From Apis mellifera (Eukaryota; Arthropoda; Insecta; Hymenoptera; Apidae), in assembly GCF_003254395.2 (NCBI RefSeq), contig NC_037645.1, forward strand, positions 3,587,406 through 3,651,405: a stretch of 64,000 nucleotides of DNA, given 5' to 3'. The notes below the pieces were generated by a model. The model saw nothing but the letters and a program-made list of their open reading frames with translations, ran no database searches and was not told the origin of the DNA. The stretch's first letter is position 1. Each line of letters starts with the position of its first letter. Made by a program: the position numbers and the translations under genes. Below are positions 1 through 12,990 of the stretch, piece after piece.

Positions 1-480
1 AGGGAGGAGGGAAAGCACTCGATCCATCCACCCATTGCTCGTGCGTCGAGCAATCGAGCCCGTAAGTGACGTAAGTGCGTTGCACCGTTTAAGAAACATC
101 GAAAGGCCACGCTCTCCTCCTCCTCCTCCCCCTTTCGTGCGCGCAATCGAAAAAAAGGAGGAGGGAGACGGAGAGAACGCGCGTGCCGGCACACCTGCAC
201 TGTTTCAGGGGGTAGCACGGGGTTACGTGGACACCTGGCGATCGGCCACCAGTCTATCGTCTAACGTAATACCATTTGATGAGTGAAGGAAGGTAAAAAG
301 GAAAACGGCAGGGGTATCCCCGTGAACCGTTTCTGGGAGGGGAGCTTCTGGCGGAGTCTTCCAGAGGGGGGAGGGAGCAGACGACGATACGTTGGAATAT
401 CGGTTCCACGGAGGTGGTGACGGGCACCTGGCCTCCTTTCGCGAATAAATACCGTTAAATACGCGAAGATATATATATAT
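1..480. other. Spacer, GC-moderate, no recognised gene
   Basis: Mixed sequence with purine-rich runs (GGAGGG) and a short (TA)n tract at 469-480. The open frame 35-286 has low-complexity proline and arginine content and no domain; I see no gene. Confidence 0.5.
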
Positions 481-1062
481 ATTTTATTTCGAACAATGGA
501 AACGATGGATGGCGATTTGGGGTTTCGATTCTTTTCAGGGAATGTGTAAGATGATTGTATTGGAAAAGATAGAAGAATTTGAAGAGAATCGAAAATGTTG
601 TTTAATTTTTTATTAAATATGCGAGTATTTTATTTCGAACAATGGATTTGGAGTTGTCGTCCAAGATTTCAATTCTTTTCAGGAGATGTGTAGGAGAATT
701 GTATTAAGAAAGATAGAAGAATTTGAAGAGAATCGAAAATGTTGTTTAATTTTTGATTAAATATGCGAGTATTTTATTTCGAACAATGGATGGCGATTTG
801 GAGTTATCCAAGATTTCAATTCTTTTCAGGGGATGTGTAGGAGAATTGTATTAAGAAAGATAGAAGAATTTGAAGAGAATCGAAAATGTTATTTAATTTT
901 TGATTAAATATGCGAGTATTTTATTTCGAACAATGGATGGAAATGATGGATATTTGGGGTTTCGATTCTTTTCAGGAGATGTAAGAGGATTGTATTGGGA
1001 AAAATAGAAGAATTTGAAGAGAATCGAAAATGTTGTTTAATTTTGGATTAAATATGGGAGTA
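481..1062. repeat. Tandem array, 4 copies of about 145 bp
   Basis: The anchor ATTTTATTTCGAACAATGGA recurs at 481, 627, 771 and 918. Each copy continues with TTTCGATTCTTTTCAGG, AGATAGAAGAATTTGAAGAG and ATCGAAAATG. Spacings are 146, 144 and 147 bases, with small indels in the first and last copies. Confidence 0.9.
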
Positions 1063-1821
1063 ATAAGAAAGATGGAAGAGATCTTCTGAAGTTCTAAATA
1101 AATTAAATTTAAATTATATTTGATTTTAAGGAGAAGGATTAAGGTAACGGGATTCGCTTTGGCTTTTAATTAAATCGAAGGGGGTTTGAATAGAGTCATA
1201 ATTTTCTAATTACAATTTTTCGAACGAGCCATCCTTAACGAAATTTAATGGAAACTAACGATCAATTATATGCATGGCTGGCTCTACGGGCTTAAGGGAC
1301 TTGTTTAAAGCAAGGGAAGATTAAGCAAGAGAGTTCGTTTATAAGGAGATTATTATTATTATTATTATAATCCAGATTGTCGAAAGCTTACACGAATGAC
1401 TTATGGCTTTGTTTACTGTCGTAAGCGAAAGCTGAGAGGATACGTTATGATAAAATGTATCGTGAACTTTCACTTTTTAATATATTCCTTTGCTTCGTTA
1501 AATTATAATAAGAATATAAACTATTAAGGTAATTTTATTAAAACAAGTGCACGCTTGAAATCATACCCTTCGCCTCTGGTGTTGTTGAGGAAACCTTATA
1601 ATAAATTAATCTTTTCACGGAAAAATGTGGAGCACGTAATAGCAGGTGTCTCGAATATCGTGCTTCAATTTGCGTAAAAACAGCCACTAAAATGGGAAAA
1701 AATGTAGGATGGAGCACGTTTTAAAACTTAAGCGGTACCCACAATTTTGCCAAATTTCTTCCGTACAACTCTTAACACTTTCACAAAAAGCCATCAATTT
1801 TTTTTCCCCCCTTAAAATTGA
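1063..1821. other. AT-rich spacer
   Basis: AT-rich sequence with a (TTA)n tract near 1348-1370. No ORF, RNA gene or transposon end is recognised. Confidence 0.5.
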
Positions 1822-2205
1822 AAAAACGAATCCCTCGAAACGGGTTTAACATACTTTCTGCAATCGACACCGAATATTAGATTATTCAATTATTCAAAAA
1901 TATTTAGAAACACCTTAAACAAAAAATTTTCCCTTAATCCAGGATATTAAGAAACTGGACCACAACTTTCAAGAATTTTATAAATATATATTTAATTCTC
2001 AACTTTCGACGAAAAAACGAATCCCTCGAAACGGGTTTAACATACTTTCTGCAATCGACACCGAATATTAGATTATTCAATTATTCAAAAGTATTTAGAA
2101 ACACCTTAAACAAAAAATTTTCCCTTAATCCAGGATATTAAGAAACTGGACCACAACTTTCAAGAATTTTATAAATATAAATATTTAATTCTCAACTTTC
2201 GACTT
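1822..2205. repeat. Direct duplication, 189-bp unit
   Basis: Two nearly identical copies (1822-2010 and 2011-2205) share AATCCCTCGAAACGGG, ATATTAGATTATTCAATTA and CCTTAATCCAGGATATTAAG. The second copy differs mainly by a 6-base ATAAAT-type expansion near 2178. The very high identity points to a recent duplication. Confidence 0.93.
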
Positions 2206-5097
2206 TTTAAAAATATCATTCCTACATAATATCATCGGCCAAGTTTGCATTATACTAAATTACGATCCCTCCCCTCGAAAATTCCTAATTTAGGGAGAAA
2301 AAGAAAACGGATAAGGGGGCTTATCTTTCCAACGATTATTTTTTCCAAACGGAGACCGGGGACCCTCGATCGAAATTGATAAGTCTCACCTCTAACTTCC
2401 GTATGCCCTGTGCCGTATCGCGGCCCACCCTGTACATCCTTTATCGATCGAAAGTCAGCGGGCCTCCTCCCGTTGGCTACGCTCACGACAAAAGGGAAAG
2501 GTAACGACAAAAGTCTAGCCCGTGCCGTGAAATACAAAGAGGAAGGCAGCTGGCAGGATTTTTATTCGAGGAGATCTTTGGATCGAGGAGGCAAGAAAGT
2601 GTTTTTCAAGTTCGAAGACCTGCAGGCGACTGCAGGACACGAGGAAGAGGGGGAGTTGAAATCAAAAGCCGAAAACCAATGCTGAATTTGCCCCGTATTC
2701 ACGGCCAAAAATTTGCAGATGGAACCGTGCACACGTAACGGCTGCACAATTCTCTCTCCTCTTTTTTAAACCCATTGCGTCTAAGTTCGAGCCATCCATT
2801 TTTTTCCCCCCTTCCTTCCTTCAATCCTTTGATTCGAATTTAGATTTTCGATTTCCAAAGAAAGGATGATGTCGTTATATCAGGTGCAAATTATTAGCTC
2901 CATGATAAATTCTGCAATTGAATTTTGAATTAATCAATTGCAAGAAAAGAAAAAGATCAATGTTCGAATGGCAGGGAGGATCCTCGTACGTTATCCTCCC
3001 CCTGGCCCCTCTTTCTAGAAAAAAGAAATAATTTCGAACGAAGGAACGTGTAACGTTCCCTAAAGACACGTTACACGTTAAGGGTGATCCCTTAGCATGA
3101 CAATGAGACATCTGTTTGGCACGAGCTTGCCAAGGGTGCGGAGTCGCCCAGCCAGCCACCCTTAACGAAATCGACCCCCCCCTTCTTTGATAATCTTCGA
3201 CGAATGACGCAAATGAAGCAAAGGAAACGTTGGAGAGCACGGTGCCAACACCTGGTGCAACGATCCTTGCCTCGATCGGACGCGAGAGTGGAAAGAACCA
3301 CGTGGAGGAGAAGATGAGGATGATGGCAGAATCGAGGGGTGAGATTTCGGATGTGGAAGAACGTACTTGTTGCTCTTCGAGAAATAAAAGTAATTTTAAG
3401 AATGGATATATATATATAAAGAGAGTTGCAAGGATTTAAAGGGATTAAGATGAATTTATTTAGATTTACGGAAATATTTTTCAAAAATTCAAAGATATAT
3501 ATAATAATATGATATGAACGAGCTCGTGCTCGTTTCTCAGAATGAAGGATCTGGAAACGGGAAACTTGTTTGAAGTTACGTAGTCGGATAAGGAAACTGG
3601 TCATCAGGTGTACAAAGGGGAGAATTTTTTCAACTCGAAGTTTTTCCATCTTTCGACCGATTTAAAAAAATGGGGAATCACCGACGGTTTTTCCGAGTAG
3701 AACGAAGGGCCCCCACGTCCCGGTTTATTTAAAAGTTTAAACGGCTTAAAAGGAGAAGAGGAAGGGGGCCGGAAAGAGGTGAAAAATTAGGATCGACATG
3801 CTCGAAATAAAATCGGGATGAATATGAAATAAGTTCTTCGGAAGAAGGGGCCCGTGGAATACATTTGATTTTAAACTATTCGACGGATTCGTTCGAAGTA
3901 AAGGAACTTTAAAAACCGTGGAATTTAAAACGAGTTTCCACGAACGAGAAGAAACCTTGGCCATCAGGCTTAGAACGAGTTCCACCGAGATAAGAAATCT
4001 GGAATGAGAGACACTCTCTCTCTCTCTCTCTCTCTTTCTATTCTCTCCGGTATGAAATGATACGTTTTTTAAAATTAACTCTTTTTTACTCGACCTTTCA
4101 TCCTGAATCACAGTTGGATGATAAGAAAAGCGCGAAATTAAAATCCAATCTCTTAAAATTGATCGATAGAGTGAAGAATCCTGGATCACTCAGTTCCAGT
4201 GATTTAAAAGTTGAAATTAGAATTATAATGGCGAATAAATAGCAGAAAAAACAGATCAACTATTCAAGCATTTTAAGGAGCAATCGCCTTATACAGTAAT
4301 TTTCCAATCAAAATTATTGTTATCGAATTAAAAAAATAATTCTTTTTCAGAAGAGACAAGAAGTTTTCAACTAACTTTTTTTTTAAATAAACAAGCAACA
4401 ATATCCGAATGAACGATTAATCACCTTAACTTCGTCAATTAAAATTATCCATCCTTTAATTGGGCGAAGTGGCATTGGATCGTCTCACTCACGTTGCGAA
4501 AGGAACGTGTGTATCCCTCCTTCTCCTCCTTTTCCCTTCCTGTCTATAACGTTGCAAACGAAGAAGTTCCAACACGCAATTAATCAAATTCACGCCATAT
4601 GGCTACCCCTATGAGCGCCTCCTCATTTCACCCGTTCCAACGAGACTTTCATTGTTTTCATTCCATTCCTTGTTTTTTTAACGCTCGATAATGAACGTCT
4701 TCGCGCGAAAGTGAAATCCGACGACCGAGTGGAAAAATCGACGAAGAAATTTGGTTTGGTTTCAAAGGGGAGAAAAAAAAATATATTGGCCAAGGAGGAA
4801 AGTGTATAGGCAATGTAATAACGATCGGCTGCGTGGAAACGTGTAATCTGCCCGAGTGCGAGAAATAAAGGAGAAATTTGGGGTTTCGGTAGACCGGAAG
4901 TGTTTGCCCTCCTTTTAATTTGAGCGAGCGATTAAGCGACTCCTCGTTTGTTAATAATATTTTTATTGGGATTCTTTCTTTTGTTAAATAAAATTAAAAT
5001 GTTAGAGTTAAAATCGCTTAGTTATTTATAGTTATTTATTAAGTTAAAATTGCGATTCTCGAGATTTGAACGTTTCTTGTTTTTTTCTTTTTATTTA
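2206..5097. other. Spacer with several overlapping non-coding open frames
   Basis: Mostly AT-rich, with GC-richer patches at 2400-2560 and 2980-3330 and a (TC)n tract at about 4014-4036. Open frames on both strands (for example minus 3092-3649 and minus 3746-4189) are rich in Phe, Ser, Ile and Arg, overlap each other and have no domains, so I treat them as chance frames. Confidence 0.5.
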
Positions 5098-5562
5098 TGA
5101 GAATTAAAATTGCGAGAAATGTGTCTTTTTTATTTGCAGATCGAATTGTTGATGCTCGAATTTCAATCGAATCCAAAAATTAACGTCCAATCTGGCTATT
5201 AAGAAAAAAAGGAAAAATTGGTAATGAAATGAGAATTAAAATGCTTGAAAATTACGAGAATTGCGAAAAATGTGTCTTTTTTATTTGCAAATGAAATTGT
5301 TGATGCTCGAATTTCAATCGAATCCAAAAATTGACGTTTAATCTGGCCATTGAGAAAAAAAGGAAAAATTGATAATGAAATGAGAATTAAAATACTTGAA
5401 AATTGCGAGAAATGTGTCTTTTTTATTTGCAAATCGAATTTCAATTGATACTTGTTTAAATAATGAAATACATCGATCGAAGGTTAAATTTAAAGAAAAT
5501 GTTTCAATTTCAATCGAATCCAAAAATTTAATCTGGCCATTAAGGAAAAAAGGAAAAATTGA
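5098..5562. repeat. Tandem array, about 3 copies of 142-150 bp
   Basis: The anchor AAATGTGTCTTTTTTATTTG recurs at 5118, 5268 and 5410. Each copy is followed by CGAATTTCAATCGAATCC and a TCTGGC(C/T)AT...AAAAAAAGGAAAAATTG tail. The third copy has an insertion and lost the GTTGATGCTC segment. Confidence 0.9.
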
Positions 5563-8500
5563 TATCGTGCTACATGAAATTTTCACAATAACGAGCCCTT
5601 AAAACCATGAATGCATGAATTTTTCATGATACATATGTAATTGGAAAGTTATTCCGGCACAATACCAATTAAGGTGTTCACGCTTGGATCCCTTGCAAGC
5701 AAATCTGAAGATCGCGCGTATATATAATGGGTTGTATGAAAGGGAAAAAGAGAGAGAAAAAATCTCTCGTTGAATTTTAATTGAACGAAGTCTAAAATTT
5801 AAATCGAGGCCGGTGGTGGATTCCCTCGACCACGGTTGACCACCGTATCCGCGCTAATTACATTATCCATCTATTTATCCATCTCAACTTGACGCGGCTA
5901 AAAATAATCCCTTGAACGTTGAAGGGATCGAGAAAGGGATGTATCTTGAATTTTTAAAATTTTTTAAAATTCGCTTCACTTTTATTTTTCAAAAAAGGAA
6001 TTAAAAGATGTATAATAAAATATTTGAACAACGATATCTCTCAAAGTAATGAAATCCAATATCTTTCATTGCACGATTTATTGAACAGAGAAATTCCACT
6101 CTTCAGCTTTTCACACGTCGTTCACACGGGATCGAAACGATTAAATTATCGGCGTGAAAAAAGGGAGAAAACGATACGAAACGGAACGCGAGGGAGGCGA
6201 GGAGGGAAGATGATTCTTCCCCCTCGTCGATTTCAACCAATGGAAACCGGCGGATTCCTCCCCCTCTTCGACCCCTTCTCGGCGACATTCGAACGGGACA
6301 CTCGTTAATGAGATAAGCTATGGACAGACAAATCATTAGAGCTGGAAAGTCGGGCCACCCTGTCCCGCTCTGGTCATTCACTCGATCAACCGCTGATCGA
6401 CGATTTATTATATTCAGAGGCGACCGCAGACGCCGCTTCGATAATTTAATCTTTCCAAGCTTAACGAGCTACGATAAGACGTCGTGAATCGTTTTTCTTT
6501 ACCCGTGTGGCTATCGTTTCATCGGAACGGAAGTTGCCTGCCTCTATATCGCCTCCCACTCCCCGGATTTTCTTTAAAAATCCCTCCTCACCTACCAATA
6601 AAATATATATATATATATATATCAGAACGATACTTATATCCTTCTTTATCTATAATTCCATCCAAACGAATCACTTTCCTCTCCAGAATTCGAATATCAA
6701 ACTATTTAATGAATATATATATATATATTAAAATTCTTTGTATATCGAGAATTATAGAGAAGGAAGAATCAATCGATGATGATTTCGACTTGGAGGTTGG
6801 AGGACGGGATTAAGACGGTGGGGCAGGACGCGTTAAGAATTTAAATGGGCGGAATATTATGCAACTTCACGTGTGCGCGCGAACCATCGCCACCGCTTCC
6901 GCGATTTTTCGTCTCCAGACGTGGACGTGACCGCGTGCAGAAAACGAGCCGTGGGGTATATACACGCGGCGGTGTTCAATTCACGTGACGCCGCCGTTGC
7001 ACACACGCCTGTGCATATCGTCGGGGAATGCGCGATTCGTTACACATTCTTCCATCGTTCTCCTACCCGTCTCCTGTTTCTCCAGCCCGTTCCCTCGTTA
7101 TGTCGTTTCGTTAATCGTTCGAGAAATAGCGCAACCGTTCGATGTGCCCGTTTCATTAAACGAAAACGATTTCTTTTCCCCCCTTTTTGTATCACTCGCT
7201 CCTCCCCCCCTCCTTCTTTCTGGATAATTAAATCGGAATGAAATTTAATTCGTCTCTTTTCTGTAGAGAAAAGGAAAGTAAAATTTACAACGTATCTTTC
7301 GAATTATTAATTAATCAATTTCTTCTTTTCTCGAAGGAATTCGTTCGAAGGAAGGAATTGGAAAATTATTTCGATTAAAGTTCATGATTTTAAATAATAT
7401 GACGGCTTTTTGTAATTGATTAAAAATGCTTGTCGATTAATTTTGATGGTCCACGATTTGAGTTTCAATTTATGTATCGTTGTTTTGATTGAATTTAAGT
7501 TAGAGAAATTTTAGGAGAATAATAATTCAAATTAAAATATAGTGTATTCGAGATACAAGATGAGCTTCGATAAATTTTATTATAAGTAATTATGTGTAAA
7601 TTCAAATAATAACCATGAAAATTCGGTGATTAATTTTCTTCTTTCGAAATCGATTAATCATCTTTCGTAACAGACGTAATAATTAATCACGTCTACGCGA
7701 TTTTATTCGTTCACCGCGTTCCGCGGGAAATTTAAAATTCCCCTAGTTACCCGCCGAGAATCTCCAAGCGGTTTATACACGCCTGCCAACCTTCCAATTC
7801 CATCCTCGTGAATCCCTTCGTGAAAGTATGGGCTAAACGAGCTAACTTATCAATTTTTATTCATCTCTATATGATAAATCGTTAGAACTTTGTACAATAA
7901 ATGTAAATCTGTTTAATAATTAGAAAACTTTAATTTTAGGAAACACGTTTTTTTATATCACGTTTTCTGCAAATCAGAAATGATTCATCGATCGTGTAAC
8001 GCGTTTTGACAATTTTAACAAGTTTGATTGGAACGGAATACGATAATAGAAAATTTTAATCGATTCGAGGTTCTTCTTTGTCTCGTGGCTCGATAAAGAC
8101 AAAAGAAATCGTCGTTGAAATGATTCGCAATATTTCGCCAGCATAATATATCTGTTCCCTCATCTTTATTCAATAGGATGTATACAAAGTGCAACTAACT
8201 TATAATTGAATGTAATTTTGTATCTACGATAATAATCTTTTTATGCGTGTACACACCATTATTCGTATAAAAACGTGACTCTTAACAAACAGTTTAAGAG
8301 AAATTGTAATCGTGACCGTTTATTTATTTATCAACTTTGATAATTTGGAGAGAGAGAGAGAGAGAGAGAAAAAGAAAGAAAGAAAGACAATCTCGCGAGG
8401 ACGTTAACCGGGAAGGACGAGATATCGTGGCAAATGCTATTACGAAAAATAATAATCGGGAACGAAGTAACGAAGGTAGAAATCGGTAAATCGTTTTCAT

Positions 8501-9049
8501 CGTTACTTTTCTCCTCCTATTGAATTCCATATCGAGCCGTAACAAGCCATGGCGCCGACCTCTAATCATCCGGAGGGATTTACTGCCTATGAACAGTCAC
8601 GGAACCAACTAGCAGCCCCTTTTCAACGTTCCTTTCTTTCTCCTCTTTTTCTTCTTTTCCTTCCTGCTAAAGTCAAATTAAACAGAACCTATTTACTTGT
8701 ACCTCATTAATGTTAGCGCCATAGGTAATAAACAAGTTTAAGTAACGGTTAAAAGACGTAGAGGAATTTATTCGACTCGATGTTTTAACTTGATGTTTGC
8801 GATAAAGAAAGTATAAGAACTTAATGTGTTGACAATTTTATTAAAAGAAAAGAAAAGAGAGAGAGAAAAAAAGCCTCGACTCCGTCGAACAATCGATCGC
8901 CGTTCGAATTTTTCAAAAAAGAAAGATTGAAAAATTCTTCGAATAATGCGATAAACTTTTAAAAATTATATCAAAGGAAATAACGCGTAGATCGAAGAGG
9001 AAATATTGAATTTTTTTCATGTGAAAATGTGAAAATGGGCGCGTTAAAT
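5563..9049. other. Spacer with microsatellites, no recognised gene
   Basis: AT-rich sequence with (TA)n at 6603-6622 and 6714-6729 and (GA)n at 8349-8369. A GC-richer patch at 6870-7090 has open frames in two phases without domains. A short dyad CGGTGGT/ACCACCG spans 5811-5845. I see no gene. Confidence 0.5.
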
Positions 9050-9370
9050 ATAAGGTGGATGAACCTCGAGGTGAGGTCGGTTAACCCGAACCTGAGTGAG
9101 ATTTCTACCTGACTGGGTAGATCAAAGTCGATATAGAGCCCATGTTCTGCCTCATCTACCGTTTGCTGTTCGAGTGTGCGTAGAACTTGAGCGAAGTGAA
9201 GGACCTATTCTAGCCGTGCCTCCCATCTCTTTGCAGTACAGCCCAGGTCCTTAGGGAAACGTGAAAGAATGAGCGGTGTACCTGTGAAAGGTACCCAGAA
9301 CTGGGTAGATGGTATTAGCTTATTTGGCGATAACGGTACCCACAACTCCCTTTGGGAGTTTAGGGAAAAA
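9050..9370. ncRNA. Hairpin-rich segment, candidate structured RNA or conserved element
   Basis: This roughly 320-base segment has near-balanced base composition in AT-rich surroundings and several local stems. These are TCTACC...GGTAGA (9104-9121), GTACCT...AGGTAC (9278-9294), TACCCAG-AA-CTGGGTA (9292-9307) and AACTCCC-TTT-GGGAGTT (9344-9360). CTGGGTAGAT occurs twice (9113 and 9301), so long-range alternative pairings exist. It matches no spliceosomal RNA, 5S, SRP or tRNA that I know. The minus strand stays open for roughly 60 codons across its left half without an ATG. It could be a non-coding RNA, a decayed coding exon or a transposon fragment. Confidence 0.25.
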
Positions 9371-12171
9371 ATTTTGCGCGGGTTTCAATCAACACAAAGG
9401 AAGAAATGATGGAGCGTAAAAAAGAGGTTGACGTCGTAATTTATCCCGTCCCGACGAAAGCTGTGAAATCGAGATGGATAATGTTAATTTCCAAGCTCGT
9501 GAAAAGCTTTACAATTTCGTCCTCTTTCCACAAATTGCACTCTGTATTATTAGTGCAAAAGATATTATTATTACTTTATTATCAAATTTGTTTCAAATTG
9601 TTAATCAAATTGTTTTTCAAATTTCCCGCCAAATCGTTCTTCTTCAAAAATATTAACATCACGGTTAATATCTATTTTTTCCAAATCATCTCACGTCTTC
9701 GAATCTGTTCCTTTTTTCGATACGCCTTCGAATTATATTTCCAGCTCCAGTTTATATCCAACCCCGGACGCTTAACGGTTCGAATTTCATTTAAATCTCC
9801 CGCGAAATTATCGAAGCTTTCCTTTCGATCAACCGGGATAGGAGGGAAGCGAGGTCGGCAATTTATTAAGCGAGGTTCCAAGGGCAGAATCGTGATGGGG
9901 TAATTGCCGGTTATTGATGGCGTGTAAAAGAAATGGCGGAATTCGAACGCCGAAGAAAGAGATAAAGGGAAGAGGAAGGGAGAGGAAGAGACAGACTCGT
10001 CGTTTGGGTAACAAAACAAAAGTGTAATGTAATTTTTCGTTCGTTTGTTGGCGTTTCTTTGAAAGGCTAGTAGATTTTTTCGAAATTGGCGCGAAGATGA
10101 GGTGCATGGGAGGAGGAATGGGCAAACCAATTTTGCTTGGTTGATGTATCGACGGTGTTGATGGGGCGAGTAAATGGTTAATGGTAATTTGGTTAATTCG
10201 CGGTAACTTAATACGGTTATTCGGTTTATGGTTAATTTTCGTTAACTTAATGACCGGCCTCGATTATTTATAACGGTTCGATTCGTATAATACAGATTAA
10301 TTTATCAAGGAAATTGTTATAGTGTTGAAGCTTTCGATCAAATTCCCTTAAAAACATGTAATCTACATCACAAAAATATCTACAAATATGCTAGAGATCA
10401 ATTTTATCATTGAATTAATTATTAAAAACCTGATGATACTCTTATTTATTATTCTAACACGTATGAATTAATTACTATTAGAATTCATATATATATAAAA
10501 ATATATAAATATAAAAGAAATCACGATGGTTAAAGGAGGACGATCGAGCATGAAGAAAGGAAGAGAGAGAGAGATGGGGAAAGGAAGAGAGGTTGCACAT
10601 CGGTTAACAAGAGAGGAATGAAAGGTCGAGGTTCATCCGTGTTCTCCTCTCTTATATCGCACGCACGTACGCAAGCGGCAAATCGCGGGTTACGAGCCGA
10701 AGGAATTCCACGACTACCCCCATTAAGGCCGATCCCCTTTGGCCGGCTGTGCAACAGTGAACGCCGTGCCGACAGAGAGACGAAATCGAAAGGTTGGGGT
10801 CAGAGCACAGGGCCCAGATCAGACGTGTACACCCACACGGACCCCGCGAGGAAACACGTTCCGCCCGATTGCCACGCTCTTCTGTGTGAACGTGAACAAG
10901 ATTTTTCACTGTTGTGTGCATGTATGTACGATATATAGCGTACTTGCACTCCTTAAATCGGATTGTTAGTTTTCGTTTGTGTGGAAAAATGGGGTAAATC
11001 TTTTTCTGTGTTTAAAAAAGGAGGTTAAGAGTTTTGTCGTATAGGTTAAGTCAGATTGAATGAAGATTTGTTATTTTACGAACAATGAATCGATCGAGTG
11101 ATTATTTAATAAATTTAATGATTTTTTGGTTAATACCAAATGCTATTGTTTATAGTTGTAGTCAAAAAATTGTCGAAATTTAAAAAATGAAAGAGTTTGA
11201 ATTTGACGAACGATAAAATAAATCATATAGATAGAGATCTTTTTGCTGAAATGAACGTTATCTGAATTGGATCAATTAATAACATTGCTAGTAATTAATA
11301 TCGATCTTTATCGGTAATAGTCATAACGATTTGAAGATAAAAGTGTTAAACGCATGAATCATTGATAATCGTGCACTTCGAATTATAATTATTCGTAACT
11401 ATTATTCATCATCGAGGCCTTCCAATCTATAAAAGGGAATGGTGCAATTAATATTTTGATTCGCCAAGTAACGAGGCTTTAAGCTTATTAAAATTCTGTA
11501 TTATGCAATAATGGAGAGCTGGAGAGATTAATCACTGTAATTGTAAATAATTAATGATCACAGCTTTGTAAAAAGAAGATACTTTTTTCGATAATTGTGT
11601 TTGATAAAGATGAATAATGTCTATACAAATAAATTATTATTTAAACTTCCCATTCTTATTCCTAAGTTTAAACGTTTTAAATTTTCTTTCTATAATTATT
11701 GTTTTCCTCCATATAATCCTCCATATAATTGGCCAATATAATTTTATTTTATTTTATTTTAATACTTTAGTACTTATTAATATTAATATAATATAGTATA
11801 GTATAGTATATTAATATAATGTAGTACTATATAATATAATTTAGTACTTATTAATACTAAAATTTCTCAATTTGATTCTCGACAAATTGTTTTTGTTATA
11901 AATGAAAGAATTTGTAAGGATAAAAATATGTACATATTATTTTAAAACTTTATTATTAATATCTAATTCAATTCCTTTCATTTCAATCATCAACCAAAAA
12001 GCTAACATCTAAAGATAGAAAAACTATCTTATTATAAACATATATAACATCCGTTAAATAATTCCAGGTAATTAACAATCTTGCGCTTGCATAATTCACC
12101 AAATCGAAAGCCAAGCTCGTTCCCACTCAAAAATCTCAACCCTTCCCATCCCAAATCTGCTCGGATCCGCG
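9371..12171. other. AT-rich spacer with one GC-richer patch
   Basis: Mostly AT-rich, with a GC-richer patch at about 10600-10900 where open frames occur in four phases. A TATA-type low-complexity run with repeated ATAGT units sits near 11785-11815. The plus (9406-9903) and minus (9672-10130) open frames overlap antisense and show no domains; no gene is called. Confidence 0.5.
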
Positions 12172-12990
12172 CGTGACGGTTGGACGCGCACGTTGATCCG
12201 AAAACGCGATTCCGACTTGTTTCATCATCGTCGTGGACGCAAGGTCGTCGGTACGGAGGAAAATACCAGGCCAACGACACGATTCGATTGGTAGCCGGGG
12301 CCAGGAGGGGCCGCCCGACTAGCGGAATGAATGCAACAAGAAGGCGACACCGAGAGCGAAACCGACATCGAAACGCGGCAACCGAACCCAACCGACCGAT
12401 TCGAACGCCACCTCTTAGCAATAACGACAACGACAACGACGACAACAATAACAACAATAACAACAACAATAACAACAAGAGCGAGCAGCCAAGAATCTTT
12501 GGCGGCGGCAGGAGGACGGAACAACGAGCGATCACGAGGAGAGTGCGAAAGCACGAGCTGAGCTGAGCCGACAATGCGGCAGGTACCTACCCCGCAGGCA
12601 TTCCATCAAGATGCTATCGAAAGTGGCCGACCGCGAGGGTCTGTCCGGCGGGAGGGGAGGCTCTGAACAGGAACACGAGCGACAAAGAGGAAACGCTGGA
12701 CGAGAGGAGGCCACCGAGAGATATTAAAGGATGCTGAGCCGCCGACCGATGGAGAAGGAGGCATCCTATGGCGTGGTGGGTCCCAAGACACTGAGGATCG
12801 GGCCTGCGAACACCCGAACAGGCCCGGGCCTTTCTTTCATGCCTTCTTCTTCTTCTTCTTCTTCTTCTTCTTCTTCTTCTTCTTCTTCTTCTTCTTCTTC
12901 ATCTTCCTCCTCTTCTTCTTCGTCGTCATCGTCGTCGTCGTCGTCTTTGGCTGCTCGTTTACTTCTTCCTTCATTGCAATTGCACGCATG
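12172..12990. other. GC-rich island with trinucleotide repeats
   Basis: A GC-rich island with open frames in most phases because of low stop-codon density. An (AAC/ACG)n tract at 12420-12480 gives poly-Asn or poly-Thr in translation. The island also holds the palindrome AGGCCCGGGCCT (12820-12831) and a long TTC/TCG tract. It could be an exon or promoter of an unrecognised transcript, but no start, splice pair or domain supports a protein. Confidence 0.35.
12843..12947. repeat. (TTC)n/(TCG)n trinucleotide microsatellite
   Basis: A run of TTC units to 12900 is followed by interrupted TCC/TTC and then GTC/TCG units. It reads as poly-Ser on the plus strand and Glu/Asp on the minus strand, which explains the open frames here. 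Confidence 0.95.

Noticed and set aside
3092..4189. Minus-strand frames of 147-185 codons
   Set aside because: Phe/Ile/Ser-rich translations of AT-rich DNA and a TC microsatellite, with no homology or splice support.
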